Shown here one piece after another: positions 8,958-17,419 of a DNA stretch of 54,949 bases. This DNA is from an uncultured Roseburia sp. GTDB taxonomy: Bacteria > Bacillota > Clostridia > Lachnospirales > Lachnospiraceae. Both the position numbers and the translations under genes were made by a program. The DNA lies in the NCBI GenBank assembly GCA_947564465.1, contig CANOCV010000017.1:1-54949 (forward strand). Direction: 5' to 3'. The notes under the pieces were generated by a model, which was given only the letters and a program-made list of their open reading frames with translations, searched no databases and was not told the origin of the DNA. The first letter of the stretch is position 1. Each line of letters begins with the position of its first letter.

Positions 8958-9908
8958 CTAACCGATTTTTTTTACCTCTTCATCGCTGCACTCACTGATA
9001 ATGTAATGCGGCCTTTTCTTTGTCTCCGCATATGTCTTCCCTATATATTGTCCTATCACCCCCAGACAAAATAACTGAATACCGCCGATAAATATAATAA
9101 CACACATATTCGAAGCCCAGCCCTGTACAGGATCCCCAAAAACAAGCCTTCTTACAACAATAAACAAAACCGCAAGCAGGGAAATGCCCGTGCATCCGAT
9201 TCCCGTCCAGGACGCAATACTTAACGGAGCCTGCGAGAAGCTTACAATCCCGTCAATCGAATATTTCAGTAATTTCCAGAAATTCCATTTCGTCTCCCCG
9301 GCCAAACGCTCCACATTTTCATAGGGATACCAATATGTCCGAAATCCGATCCACCCAAAAATCCCCTTTGAAAAACGGTTGATTTCTCCCATCTGCACGA
9401 TGACATCCACCATCTCCCGCTTCATCAGGCGATAATCTCTCGCTCCGTCCACAATATCCGCATCCGAAATTTTATTAATCAATTTATAGAACATTCTTGC
9501 AAAAAACGAGCGGATCGGCGGCTCTCCCTTTCTGGATACACGCCTTGTCGCCACGCTGTCGTAACCCTGCTGCTCCAATATTTTTACCATTTCGGGAAGC
9601 AGTCCGGGCGGATCCTGCAAGTCCGCATCCATAACCGCCACGTAATCCCCCGTCGCATTGCAGAACCCTGCATACATCGCAGCCTCCTTCCCAAAATTTC
9701 TGGAAAAAGACAGATAACGAACCTCCTTTTTTTCCTTTGCAAATTCCCGGATAATGGGTAACGTTTCATCCTTAGAACCGTCATTTATATAAAGAATCTC
9801 AAACTCGTAATCCTTCATAAGCCTTACAATTTTCATTATTTCCTTATCAAAAAGCGGAAGGCTCACCGCCTCATTGTAACAGGGAATAATCAAGCTGATT
9901 TTTTTCAT
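8958..9908 (-). CDS. Family 2 glycosyltransferase, GtrB/DPM1-like
   Basis: The 316-aa product has an N-terminal GT2 domain (about 1-230) with SLIIPCYNEA, the nucleotide-sugar motif MDADLQDPP, and SRNFGKEAAMYAG. Two membrane helices follow (about 230-300), ending IGQYIGKTYAETKKRPHY, as in enzymes that charge polyprenyl phosphate with a sugar. The start at MKKISLII is chosen over an ATG six codons upstream because GGAGG lies 11 nt before it, although spacing is long. It lies 28 nt after metH. Probably it makes the lipid-linked sugar used by the polytopic partner. Confidence 0.85.
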   Translation of the reverse strand: MKKISLIIPCYNEAVSLPLFDKEIMKIVRLMKDYEFEILYINDGSKDETLPIIREFAKEKKEVRYLSFSRNFGKEAAMYAGFCNATGDYVAVMDADLQDPPGLLPEMVKILEQQGYDSVATRRVSRKGEPPIRSFFARMFYKLINKISDADIVDGARDYRLMKREMVDVIVQMGEINRFSKGIFGWIGFRTYWYPYENVERLAGETKWNFWKLLKYSIDGIVSFSQAPLSIASWTGIGCTGISLLAVLFIVVRRLVFGDPVQGWASNMCVIIFIGGIQLFCLGVIGQYIGKTYAETKKRPHYIISECSDEEVKKIG

Positions 9909-9936
9909 TTTCCGTCGTGCCTCCATTCTCTGTATT

Positions 9937-12369
9937 TTACTCCGCCAAAAGCCTTTCCACCAGCTTCACACATTCCGCCGCATCCTTCGAATACCCGTCC
10001 GCTTTAATTTCATCCGCAAAGCTCGGTGTAATCGCCGCGCCTCCTACTATAATCTTACTTTTACAGCCTCTCGCTTTTGCCAGCTCCACCACATCCTTCA
10101 TCCGCATCATTGTGGTCGTCATAAGCGCCGACAGACCGATCACACTGGCATTCTCTCTAATCGCCGTCTCTACAATAAGATCCGCCGCTACATCCTTACC
10201 AAGATCAAGGACACGGTAGCCGTAATTTTTCAGCATCAGGACAACAAGATTTTTTCCGATATCATGGATATCGCCCTCCACTGTCGCGATTACCACAGTC
10301 GCCATCTCCTCTTCGCCCTCGCCACGGACAAGCATCGGCTCCAAATGCCCGATTGCTTTCTCCATTGTCTGTGCGCTCGCAATCAGCTGCGGCAGGAAAT
10401 AAATCTGCTTATCAAACAAAACGCCGACCTCATTAATCGCCGCTATCAGATATTTATCAATCATTTCACCCGGCTCTATTCCCGCATCAAGCGCCGCCTT
10501 CACCGTGTCAATCACAGACCCCTTGCTGCCGGAAAGCACAGCCTGATATACCTCGGCCCCGGCGCGCTCCTTTGGATCTCCTATATTCTCCGAAGAAACC
10601 GTTTGGGACTTCGCAGTCTCCGTTTTATTTTCCAGACGATTCATCCGGTTGATATAACGAATATCGCCGCCATTCTTATGCAGCAGCATATCCGAGGCAA
10701 ACGCCGCATTCATCAACAGCTCCTGAGACGGATTCGCAATCGCCATCGTAAGCCCCTTCGAGATCGCCATCGTAAGAAACGCCGTATTGACATACATTCT
10801 CGAAGGCAGCCCGAAAGAAATATTCGACAGTCCGCAGATTGTCGCAAGCTTCAGCTCCTCCTTACAATACCGAATCGTATCAAAGCACTCTAACGCCGCC
10901 TCCGGATTGGCCCCCACCGTCGCCACAAGGCCGTCCACAACGATATCCTCTTTATGCATCCCGATTGCCAGCGCCGCCTCCGTAATTGTCTCTACAATCT
11001 TGCGTTTCTCTTCGCTGCTTTTTGGTATTCCCTCATCCGAGAGCGGAAGCAAGATAAACATTGCCCCGTATTTCTTTGCAATCGGAAGAAGCTTTTCAAA
11101 TTTTTCCTTTTCATAAGAAATCGAATTGACGAGAGCTCGTCCCGGATAAATGCGCAGCGCCTCCTCTATGATATCTACATGCGAGGAGTCAATACAAAGC
11201 GGACAGTCAACCGTTCCCGTCACCTCATAGATCGTCTCTAGCATCATCTGCTTCTCGTCAATCCCGTTCATGCCCATATTGACGTCAAGAATCACCGCGC
11301 CGTTTTCCTCCTGCTCTCTCGCCATCGTGCGCACAAGATTAAGGCTGCCCTCCTTTAACTCCGCCTGCAGCTTTTTCTTTCCGGTCGGATTAATCCGCTC
11401 CCCGACCACCATGAACGGTCCGTCAAGCTCAATCTCAACCGTCTTTCTCTCCGAGGCCAAAAATCTTCTTCTCTCTTCTTTTCTTTTGTACGCCGGCTTC
11501 CCCTTTACGGCATCCGCAAGCGCCTTAATGTGCTTTGGCGTCGTCCCGCAGCAGCCGCCGATTAGATTCGCACCCGCATCTACCAACCGGGCTCCAATTC
11601 TGGCAAATTCGTCCGGCGGCGTTTTATACACCGTATTGCCGTCAATCAGTTCCGGCAGCCCGGCATTCGGTTTGGCAAGGATCGGAATATACGATATCTC
11701 CGCCATCGCGCGCACCGGCGCAAGCATCTCCTCCGGTCCGGTCGAACAATTCATTCCGATGACATCCGCTCCCAGGCTCTGCAAAACTACGACCGCAGTC
11801 TTAGGGTCTGTTCCGTACAACGTTCTCCCGTCGGCCTCATATGTCATGCTGACCATAACCGGCAGGTCGGTCGTCTCCTTTGCGGCAATCACCGCGGCTC
11901 TTGCCTCCTGTAAACTCATCATTGTCTCCACAATAAACAAATCCACTCCGGCTTCGCACAGCACGCGTATCTGCTCCTTATAGACCTCTACAAGCTCCTC
12001 AAAGCGCAGCTCCCCCATCGGGTAAAGCTGCTGCCCTGTCATCGTCAAGTCGCCCGCAACGTACGCATCCTTGCCCGCCGCTTTCTTCGAAATCGCCACA
12101 AGCGCACGGTTCACTTCCTCTAACTTATCCTCAAGTCCATACTCCGAGAGCTTGATGCGGTTCGCCGTAAATGTAGGCGCAAGCAGAATTTTCGTCCCCG
12201 CCTCTACATAGGCTGTCTGAAGCTCCTCCATCACCTTAGGATGCTCCAAAATCCACTGCTCCGGGCAGACGCCGACCGGCATCCCCGCCTTCATCAGGTT
12301 CGTTCCCGTCGCCCCGTCTAAAATCACGATTTCATGTTCCATTAATTGTAATAGAGCTTCCTTTGTCAT
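9937..12369 (-). CDS. metH: Cobalamin-dependent methionine synthase without activation domain
   Basis: The 810-aa protein transfers methyl from methyltetrahydrofolate to homocysteine through cobalamin. Domains in order: homocysteine methyltransferase (about 1-290, with MNCSTGPEEM and the zinc motif GGCCGTTPKHI), pterin-binding domain (about 315-580, FMVVGERINPTGKKK, ILDVNMG), cap (about 600-680) and B12-binding domain (about 685-810) with the cobalt-ligand motif GDIHDIGKN. The C-terminal SAM-dependent reactivation domain of the long E. coli enzyme is absent, as is common in Clostridia. It starts next to the end of the fused methyltransferase/MTHFR gene, so the two are co-expressed. Confidence 0.93.
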   Translation of the reverse strand: MTKEALLQLMEHEIVILDGATGTNLMKAGMPVGVCPEQWILEHPKVMEELQTAYVEAGTKILLAPTFTANRIKLSEYGLEDKLEEVNRALVAISKKAAGKDAYVAGDLTMTGQQLYPMGELRFEELVEVYKEQIRVLCEAGVDLFIVETMMSLQEARAAVIAAKETTDLPVMVSMTYEADGRTLYGTDPKTAVVVLQSLGADVIGMNCSTGPEEMLAPVRAMAEISYIPILAKPNAGLPELIDGNTVYKTPPDEFARIGARLVDAGANLIGGCCGTTPKHIKALADAVKGKPAYKRKEERRRFLASERKTVEIELDGPFMVVGERINPTGKKKLQAELKEGSLNLVRTMAREQEENGAVILDVNMGMNGIDEKQMMLETIYEVTGTVDCPLCIDSSHVDIIEEALRIYPGRALVNSISYEKEKFEKLLPIAKKYGAMFILLPLSDEGIPKSSEEKRKIVETITEAALAIGMHKEDIVVDGLVATVGANPEAALECFDTIRYCKEELKLATICGLSNISFGLPSRMYVNTAFLTMAISKGLTMAIANPSQELLMNAAFASDMLLHKNGGDIRYINRMNRLENKTETAKSQTVSSENIGDPKERAGAEVYQAVLSGSKGSVIDTVKAALDAGIEPGEMIDKYLIAAINEVGVLFDKQIYFLPQLIASAQTMEKAIGHLEPMLVRGEGEEEMATVVIATVEGDIHDIGKNLVVLMLKNYGYRVLDLGKDVAADLIVETAIRENASVIGLSALMTTTMMRMKDVVELAKARGCKSKIIVGGAAITPSFADEIKADGYSKDAAECVKLVERLLAE

Positions 12370-12370
12370 C

Positions 12371-14179
12371 CTAAGCTTCCTTTCTGCACTCGTTACGAAT
12401 TTCTTCCATAATTCTTCGAATCAACCCGGTTCGGTTAAACGGCGTCATAAAATAAAAACCGTCCGCGATATCATAAAGACTCTTTGCCGTCTTTAGAGAA
12501 ATCAAAATCGCCGCATCCTCGGCTTCCTCCCTCGACATCTCCGGCGTGTAATGCGCCACAATCTCATCCGAAATATGAATGCCCGGCATTTCGTTTTTTA
12601 CAAACATTGCATTTTTATAACTCACAAGCGGCATAATCCCGCATAAAATCTTTGTATCCACGCGCTCCTTGATATAGCGGATTCTCTCCACATCATCCTT
12701 CGTATAGATCGGCTGCGTCAGAAAATAACGGCAGCCGTTTTGGATTTTCAGCTTCATCCGCTCTATAATCGCATCGACATTTGCTCCGTGATAATTGAGG
12801 GCTCCTCCAAAAGAAACCGGCTCGTCCGCAAACATATCCTCGTTCATCCCGCTCACATAGCGCATAAGCTTAATGGAATTGAAATCAAATACGGAGGTCA
12901 CACGCTCTCTGTCGCCCCTTGCCACCGGATCTCCGGTCACAATCAAATAATGCCTGATTCCGTTCATATATGTGCCGAGAAGATTCGCCCGAAGCGCTAT
13001 CACGTTTTTATCCCGGCAGCAGATATGCGGCATCACCGGCACTCCCGCCTCATGCTCCAAGCGCACCGCCAGCTGTCCGGCATCCATCCTTGCTCTTGCC
13101 ATCGGGGAATCGGAAAGCGTAATCATATCGAGCTTTGCCCCGGCCAGCTCTTTTGCTCCGCGCAGCGCCTTAGAAGCGTCTGTCCCAAAGGGCGGGTCCA
13201 ACTCTGCAATATAGACCTTTTCCCCGCGCGCAAGCTTTCTCTCAAAATCGGACTCGCAACTTCCCATCGCTACCTCCTGCGGCACTCCGATTTTTTTGGA
13301 AACCTGCGGAATCTCCTTCAACGCTTCGGAAAGCTTCTCGATATGCGCAGGAGTCGTCCCGCAGCAGCCGCCCATAACGTCCATGCCAAGCTCTGCAATC
13401 TTTTTCATTTCTTCCACATAATACGGTACATTATGGGAAAAGAGCGCCCTGCCGCGCAGCGTATACGGGTACCCGGCATTCGGCAGAGAAGTCACCGGCT
13501 TGTCGTTCGGAAACGTCAGCTCCTTTAGAAGCCGATACATATGCGTCGCCTCCACACCACAGTTAAAGCCATACGCATCAATTGTCTCCATCTGCGCCGC
13601 TGTTCTTACGATTTTCTCTGCGGAAAGACCGGACTTTGTATACCCGCTCTTATCAACCGAAAACTGCGCGATAAGAAATACATCCGCCTTTTCCTTCAGA
13701 TAACGGCTCACCGGATCTATATAAACAAAATCCGTCTGCGTCTCAAACAAAAAACAGTTCGCGCCGCAGTCGAGAAAAACATCACAGATCCTTTTATATT
13801 CCGCAAGAACCGTCTCGTATTCCAGATGATCCGAATCATAAATCGTTCCGATATCCGCCGCAATAAAAACTTCCGCCTCATTTTCTTCTCTCTGAAATTC
13901 CGCCACGGCAGACTCTGCAATCTCATACGCCTTTCTTATTGTCTGCTCAATCACTTCCATATTGTCAAAAAACATAGAATTTGCCGCAAACGTATTCGTG
14001 CGCAAAAATCTGGCTCCGCTGCGCAAATACTCCAGGTGAATCTCTTTTATTTTCTCCGGCGCGGCTAAATTGGCCCGCTCCGCAAGCTCATTTTCTTTTT
14101 TGTATTTCTCTTCAAAATACGTGCCCATCGCTCCGTCCGCAACCAGACGGTTTGACCGTAAATATTCTTTTATCCTCAT
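12371..14179 (-). CDS. Fused homocysteine S-methyltransferase / methylenetetrahydrofolate reductase
   Basis: This 602-aa protein resembles B. subtilis YitJ. The N-terminal half (about 1-285) is a homocysteine methyltransferase with GFNCGVEATHMY and the zinc motif GGCCGTTPAHI. The C-terminal half (about 315-602) is a MetF-type TIM barrel: AELDPPFGTD, HICCRDKN, YLIVTGDP and QPIYTKDDV. It should make methyltetrahydrofolate for MetH, encoded right after it. The start MRIKEYLRS is set by GGAGGG; an ATG four codons upstream sits inside that site. A clear promoter lies upstream, and no S-box leader fits in the short 5' UTR. Confidence 0.92.
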   Translation of the reverse strand: MRIKEYLRSNRLVADGAMGTYFEEKYKKENELAERANLAAPEKIKEIHLEYLRSGARFLRTNTFAANSMFFDNMEVIEQTIRKAYEIAESAVAEFQREENEAEVFIAADIGTIYDSDHLEYETVLAEYKRICDVFLDCGANCFLFETQTDFVYIDPVSRYLKEKADVFLIAQFSVDKSGYTKSGLSAEKIVRTAAQMETIDAYGFNCGVEATHMYRLLKELTFPNDKPVTSLPNAGYPYTLRGRALFSHNVPYYVEEMKKIAELGMDVMGGCCGTTPAHIEKLSEALKEIPQVSKKIGVPQEVAMGSCESDFERKLARGEKVYIAELDPPFGTDASKALRGAKELAGAKLDMITLSDSPMARARMDAGQLAVRLEHEAGVPVMPHICCRDKNVIALRANLLGTYMNGIRHYLIVTGDPVARGDRERVTSVFDFNSIKLMRYVSGMNEDMFADEPVSFGGALNYHGANVDAIIERMKLKIQNGCRYFLTQPIYTKDDVERIRYIKERVDTKILCGIMPLVSYKNAMFVKNEMPGIHISDEIVAHYTPEMSREEAEDAAILISLKTAKSLYDIADGFYFMTPFNRTGLIRRIMEEIRNECRKEA

Positions 14180-14203
14180 TGTTCCCTCCATGAATACTTA
14201 TTA

Positions 14204-14232
14204 ATTATAGATGGAAACATACGATACTGCAA
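14204..14232 (-). promoter_or_regulatory. Promoter of the MTHFR-metH operon
   Basis: TTGCAG (14227-14232) and TATAAT (14204-14209), 17 nt apart on the minus strand. The predicted 5' UTR is only about 18-20 nt, too short for a riboswitch. Confidence 0.7.
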
Positions 14233-14255
14233 GTATGAAAAATCGTGAATAAGAA

Positions 14256-14284
14256 TTGAAAAAAAAGAGACATAATGATAATAT
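14256..14284 (+). promoter_or_regulatory. Promoter of the HAD phosphatase gene
   Basis: TTGAAA (14256-14261) and TAATAT (14279-14284) with a 17-nt spacer on the plus strand, ending about 57 nt before the start codon. Confidence 0.55.
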
Positions 14285-14340
14285 AGCTTAAGAGAATCCC
14301 GCTTTGCGTAATATGTTTTCAAAACAGGAGAACAGAAACC

Positions 14341-15180
14341 ATGAAAAAAGAAATCAAATTGATTGCCCTTGATTTAGACGGCACTTTATATAACGGCAAC
14401 GGCCAAATTTCCGAAAAAAATAAAAGCGTCTTAAAACGCGCACACGATAACGGCATCACAATCGTAATTTCCACCGGACGCCCCTATATAGGGCTTCCAA
14501 TCGACGAGATGACTGAAATCGGCATGGAATACGCAATCACTGCCAACGGTTCCGCCGTTTATCATGTCCCCGACAAAAAATGTCTGTTCGAAGACGCGAT
14601 TAGTCCTGCGGAAAGCGCCGCCCTCTTACGCAGACTTTATCAATACACCTTTCACCTGGATGCATTTATTGACGGCGACGCCTACACACAGGCCTCCACG
14701 CGCCCCCTCATTGATAAGCTGCAGATACCGGAATCCCTGCGCGGCTACATTAAAAACTCCCGAAATGTCGTGGACGATCTTGCAGACTTCGTGATTTGTG
14801 GTAAGCTTTCTATCCAAAAGCTCACACTCAACTTTGTGCCGGACGAAAACGGCGTCCTAACCGACAGGGCAAAAGTCGCCGCTCTCTTAGACGAATATCG
14901 GAATTTCCATTATCTTTGCGGCGGCTTTGAGAATCTTGAGGTGAATAAAGCCGGGATCTCTAAAGCCAAAGGCCTTCGTTTTCTGTGCGACACCTTAAAC
15001 ATACCGCTCTCTCAGACGCTCGCCTGCGGAGACAGCGAAAACGATTATGACATCGTCACGGCAGCCGGCACCGGCGTCGCTATGGCAAATGCACAGCAGC
15101 TTCTTTTGGATGCGGCTGATTTTGTCACGCTCTCAAACGAAGAGGACGGCGTCGCGTATGCGATAGAAAAGTTTCTTTAA
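14341..15180 (+). CDS. Cof-type HAD-superfamily phosphatase
   Basis: The 279-aa cytoplasmic protein has all four HAD motifs: I LDLDGTLYNG with the nucleophile Asp near residue 11, II ISTGRP, III the Lys in KAKGLRFL, and IV ACGDSENDYDI. The central cap (about 85-190) places it in the Cof/YidA subgroup, which dephosphorylates sugar phosphates or related metabolites; the substrate cannot be told. AGGAG lies 10 nt before the ATG. It is transcribed from its own promoter, divergent from the methionine operon. Its stop codon overlaps that of the convergent acetyltransferase gene by 4 nt. Confidence 0.9.
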   Translation: MKKEIKLIALDLDGTLYNGNGQISEKNKSVLKRAHDNGITIVISTGRPYIGLPIDEMTEIGMEYAITANGSAVYHVPDKKCLFEDAISPAESAALLRRLYQYTFHLDAFIDGDAYTQASTRPLIDKLQIPESLRGYIKNSRNVVDDLADFVICGKLSIQKLTLNFVPDENGVLTDRAKVAALLDEYRNFHYLCGGFENLEVNKAGISKAKGLRFLCDTLNIPLSQTLACGDSENDYDIVTAAGTGVAMANAQQLLLDAADFVTLSNEEDGVAYAIEKFL

Positions 15181-15983
15181 ATACATTTTCCGTTCATTTC
15201 TTCTATCTTGTCCAGTTTCTTTGCCGTAACCTGCACCCATGCAGGACGGAAACCGCTGGCAATCGCATTTCGGATAGAGCCGATATTCGACCATGCGCAA
15301 CAGTAAAAAGGTATAATATTTTTTCCTGAATTTAAAATTTCGACAGCCAATCTGCTGGTGAGCGCAGCTGCAATTCCCTTCCGTCTAAATTCCGGCAGAA
15401 CATCAATCCCGATCTGCCACATGGACTCACAATCCGCGGAAGCCCCCGCCAGTCCGACCAGCCGCTCACCCTCGTATGCGCCTGCGGCTATCACATCCAA
15501 TTCCGGACGGTCGGCACAGAGCGCATGGCTCCATCGCTTATCATATAATCCCTGAAAATCTTCCTTTTCCATCACCCGTATTTCATAAGGACAGCTGTTT
15601 TGCAATCTTTCCGCCAATCCATCCGTTATCAGAATGTCCACATCCGGCAGCGAATACTCCGACATGAAACAGATATCATACCCCAGGGGGCGAAGCTTTT
15701 GCATCAAAACATGCAAATTCGGCGTCTCAAAACAATGCTCTACGCGAAACTTATTTATATACTCTGTTACAATTTCTTTGAGCTCCGCAGAAACCGACGC
15801 GACAATATTAGAACCATATGACGTCAGGTCACAAATAAAAGGAAGCTCTAAATATTTTCTGGCATTCTCATTCTTCTCAGAAATAAACACTTTATTTTCC
15901 GTACCCGTAAAATCCTGCCATTCGCAGCTGCTGTCTACTGCCGACTGTCTCATGGCAATCTCCAAAATCTGCTTATTTGTCAT
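15177..15983 (-). CDS. GNAT-family N-acetyltransferase
   Basis: A 268-aa protein starting at MTNKQILEIA behind GGAGG (4-nt spacing). The C-terminal part (about 130-240) has the acetyl-CoA-binding pattern IGIDVLPEFRRKGIAAALTSRLAVEI followed by FYCCAWSNIGSIRNAIASGFRPAW, typical of GNAT domains in which asparagine and a late helix frame the cofactor. The N-terminal 120 residues are a less conserved lobe. The acceptor is unknown. It follows the methyltransferase gene by 11 nt and is probably the last gene of a small operon. Confidence 0.85.
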   Translation of the reverse strand: MTNKQILEIAMRQSAVDSSCEWQDFTGTENKVFISEKNENARKYLELPFICDLTSYGSNIVASVSAELKEIVTEYINKFRVEHCFETPNLHVLMQKLRPLGYDICFMSEYSLPDVDILITDGLAERLQNSCPYEIRVMEKEDFQGLYDKRWSHALCADRPELDVIAAGAYEGERLVGLAGASADCESMWQIGIDVLPEFRRKGIAAALTSRLAVEILNSGKNIIPFYCCAWSNIGSIRNAIASGFRPAWVQVTAKKLDKIEEMNGKCI

Positions 15984-15994
15984 AAAACCTCCAT

Positions 15995-16795
15995 TCAACG
16001 CCCCCGCCCCGGACGCAATACCGCAAGTGCCACATAATGTAAGATTTCAAATTCCTTCGGCGCAATCTTATCCAGTAATCTCCTGTGTTCTGCATCCCAT
16101 CCCGCAATCTCTGACGCCGACAGGGAAGCCCCCACTCCCCGGCAGGCCCGCATTCTTCCATGCCACGATTCCCTTGTAAACGGAACCATAACGTCGTATA
16201 TCTCCTGTTCCTCCAACGCAAAATAGTCATAAGCCGCATCGGGAAGCGCAATCGGTCTTCTCGTTTCTTTTGCTCCCGTCCAATACGGATTATATTTCAG
16301 AACCAACTCTTCACTTGCCCCGGCAATCGAATCCTCATACGGCAGCCATGCCATATACATAATTAATAATCTGCCGTCTTCCTTTAAAACGCGCGAAATA
16401 CCCGGCATAACCTTTTTATGGTCAAAATAAAAAAAGCACTGACATGCCGTCACCACGTCAAAGGTATTTTCCGAAAAATCTAATTTCTCTGCCGGAACTG
16501 CCAGAAATTCAATATCCATGTGTGCCTGACCGGCAAGCCGGTTCGCCTGATAAATCTGATTCCTTGAAATATCCGTTCCAACCCATTTTGCACCATATGG
16601 ATACATATTTCTTGGCAGAACCCCCGTACCCGTCCCTAAATCCAACACCTTCTGACCGCTTACACACAATCCTCTGTCCGCTATCTTTTTGTAAAATACA
16701 GGGGGATAAATGTCCCTGTATGCCGCATAATCTTCCGATGTTCTTCCAAAGTCAAAAGCCTTCCCGTCGTCTATGTATTTATTTTTTATATCCAT
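15995..16795 (-). CDS. Class I SAM-dependent methyltransferase
   Basis: The 266-aa protein carries the Rossmann SAM-binding motif LDLGTGTGVLPRNM (about residues 50-65), the acidic strand WVGTDIS, and the post-motif segment FDVVTACQCFFYFDH. This resembles UbiE/Tam-like small-molecule methyltransferases. The substrate is unknown. Its start overlaps the end of the YjbR-alkyltransferase gene by 17 nt, implying coupled translation, and AAGGA precedes the ATG closely. Confidence 0.85.
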   Translation of the reverse strand: MDIKNKYIDDGKAFDFGRTSEDYAAYRDIYPPVFYKKIADRGLCVSGQKVLDLGTGTGVLPRNMYPYGAKWVGTDISRNQIYQANRLAGQAHMDIEFLAVPAEKLDFSENTFDVVTACQCFFYFDHKKVMPGISRVLKEDGRLLIMYMAWLPYEDSIAGASEELVLKYNPYWTGAKETRRPIALPDAAYDYFALEEQEIYDVMVPFTRESWHGRMRACRGVGASLSASEIAGWDAEHRRLLDKIAPKEFEILHYVALAVLRPGRGR

Positions 16796-17405
16796 ATTCC
16801 TTCAAATCCACCTTGCCGTCAATCACCTTGATCCCGTCCGCTTCCAAAAGCTTAGCCTGTGCCCTGTCCCCTCCAAACGCGAACTCTCCGGACAGCTCCC
16901 CCTTCGCATTCACCACTCTGTAACACGGAATCGAATCGGGATCGGGATTCTTATGAAGTGCGTTCCCGACTGCCCTCGCCATCTTTTTATCCCCGGCAAG
17001 CTCGGCTATCTGACCATAAGTCGCAACCTTTCCTCTTGGAATCTTCTTAACCGCCTCATAAATTCTTTTGGACGGGCTGTCCGTGACAAGATCATAGCTC
17101 TCCGCTATCATTCGTCTGATATCGTCATCCGGTACTGTCCCGTCCAAAATAATCGTATTCCAATGTTCCTTATTCTGATGCCACCCGGCAGTGACGGAAG
17201 GATAGGCATTTCGCCAAAAATCCCTCCACTCGGGATGCACCTTTACATTTAAATTAATATAACCGTTCCTCTCGTAAGTCCAAAGAAACGCCTTTTTACT
17301 TCCCTTCACCCTTACAAGCTGCCAGTTCGGATCGTGAAACGGAGCCTCCTGATATGTATCCGCAAACGACAGCCCATAAGCCAATGCCTCTTCTCTCGTT
17401 CTCAA
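16779..17405 (-). CDS. YjbR/MmcQ domain fused to an O6-alkylguanine alkyltransferase-like domain
   Basis: The 208-aa product begins at a TTG behind GGAGA. Residues 1-115 form a MmcQ/YjbR-type domain (HDPNWQLVRVKGSKKAF, WNTIILDGTVPDD). Residues 115-208 form an alkyltransferase domain (PRGKVATYGQIAELAG, ARAVGNALHKNP). The active-site region reads IPCYRVV: the acceptor cysteine (Cys161) is kept, but the usual PCHRV histidine is tyrosine. Alkyltransferase-like proteins that only bind DNA have Trp at the Cys position, so this one may still accept alkyl groups. It probably acts in DNA alkylation repair. It is encoded 14 nt after purD. Confidence 0.85.
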   Translation of the reverse strand: MRTREEALAYGLSFADTYQEAPFHDPNWQLVRVKGSKKAFLWTYERNGYINLNVKVHPEWRDFWRNAYPSVTAGWHQNKEHWNTIILDGTVPDDDIRRMIAESYDLVTDSPSKRIYEAVKKIPRGKVATYGQIAELAGDKKMARAVGNALHKNPDPDSIPCYRVVNAKGELSGEFAFGGDRAQAKLLEADGIKVIDGKVDLKEYGYKK

Positions 17406-17419
17406 TGCCGATTCTCCAC

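Noticed and set aside
11270..11983. 237-codon open frame on the plus strand
   Set aside because: Antisense to metH; low-complexity Ser/Pro/Ala-rich shadow.
14192..14340. S-box riboswitch upstream of the MTHFR gene
   Set aside because: No conserved S-box stems; predicted transcript start leaves under 25 nt.
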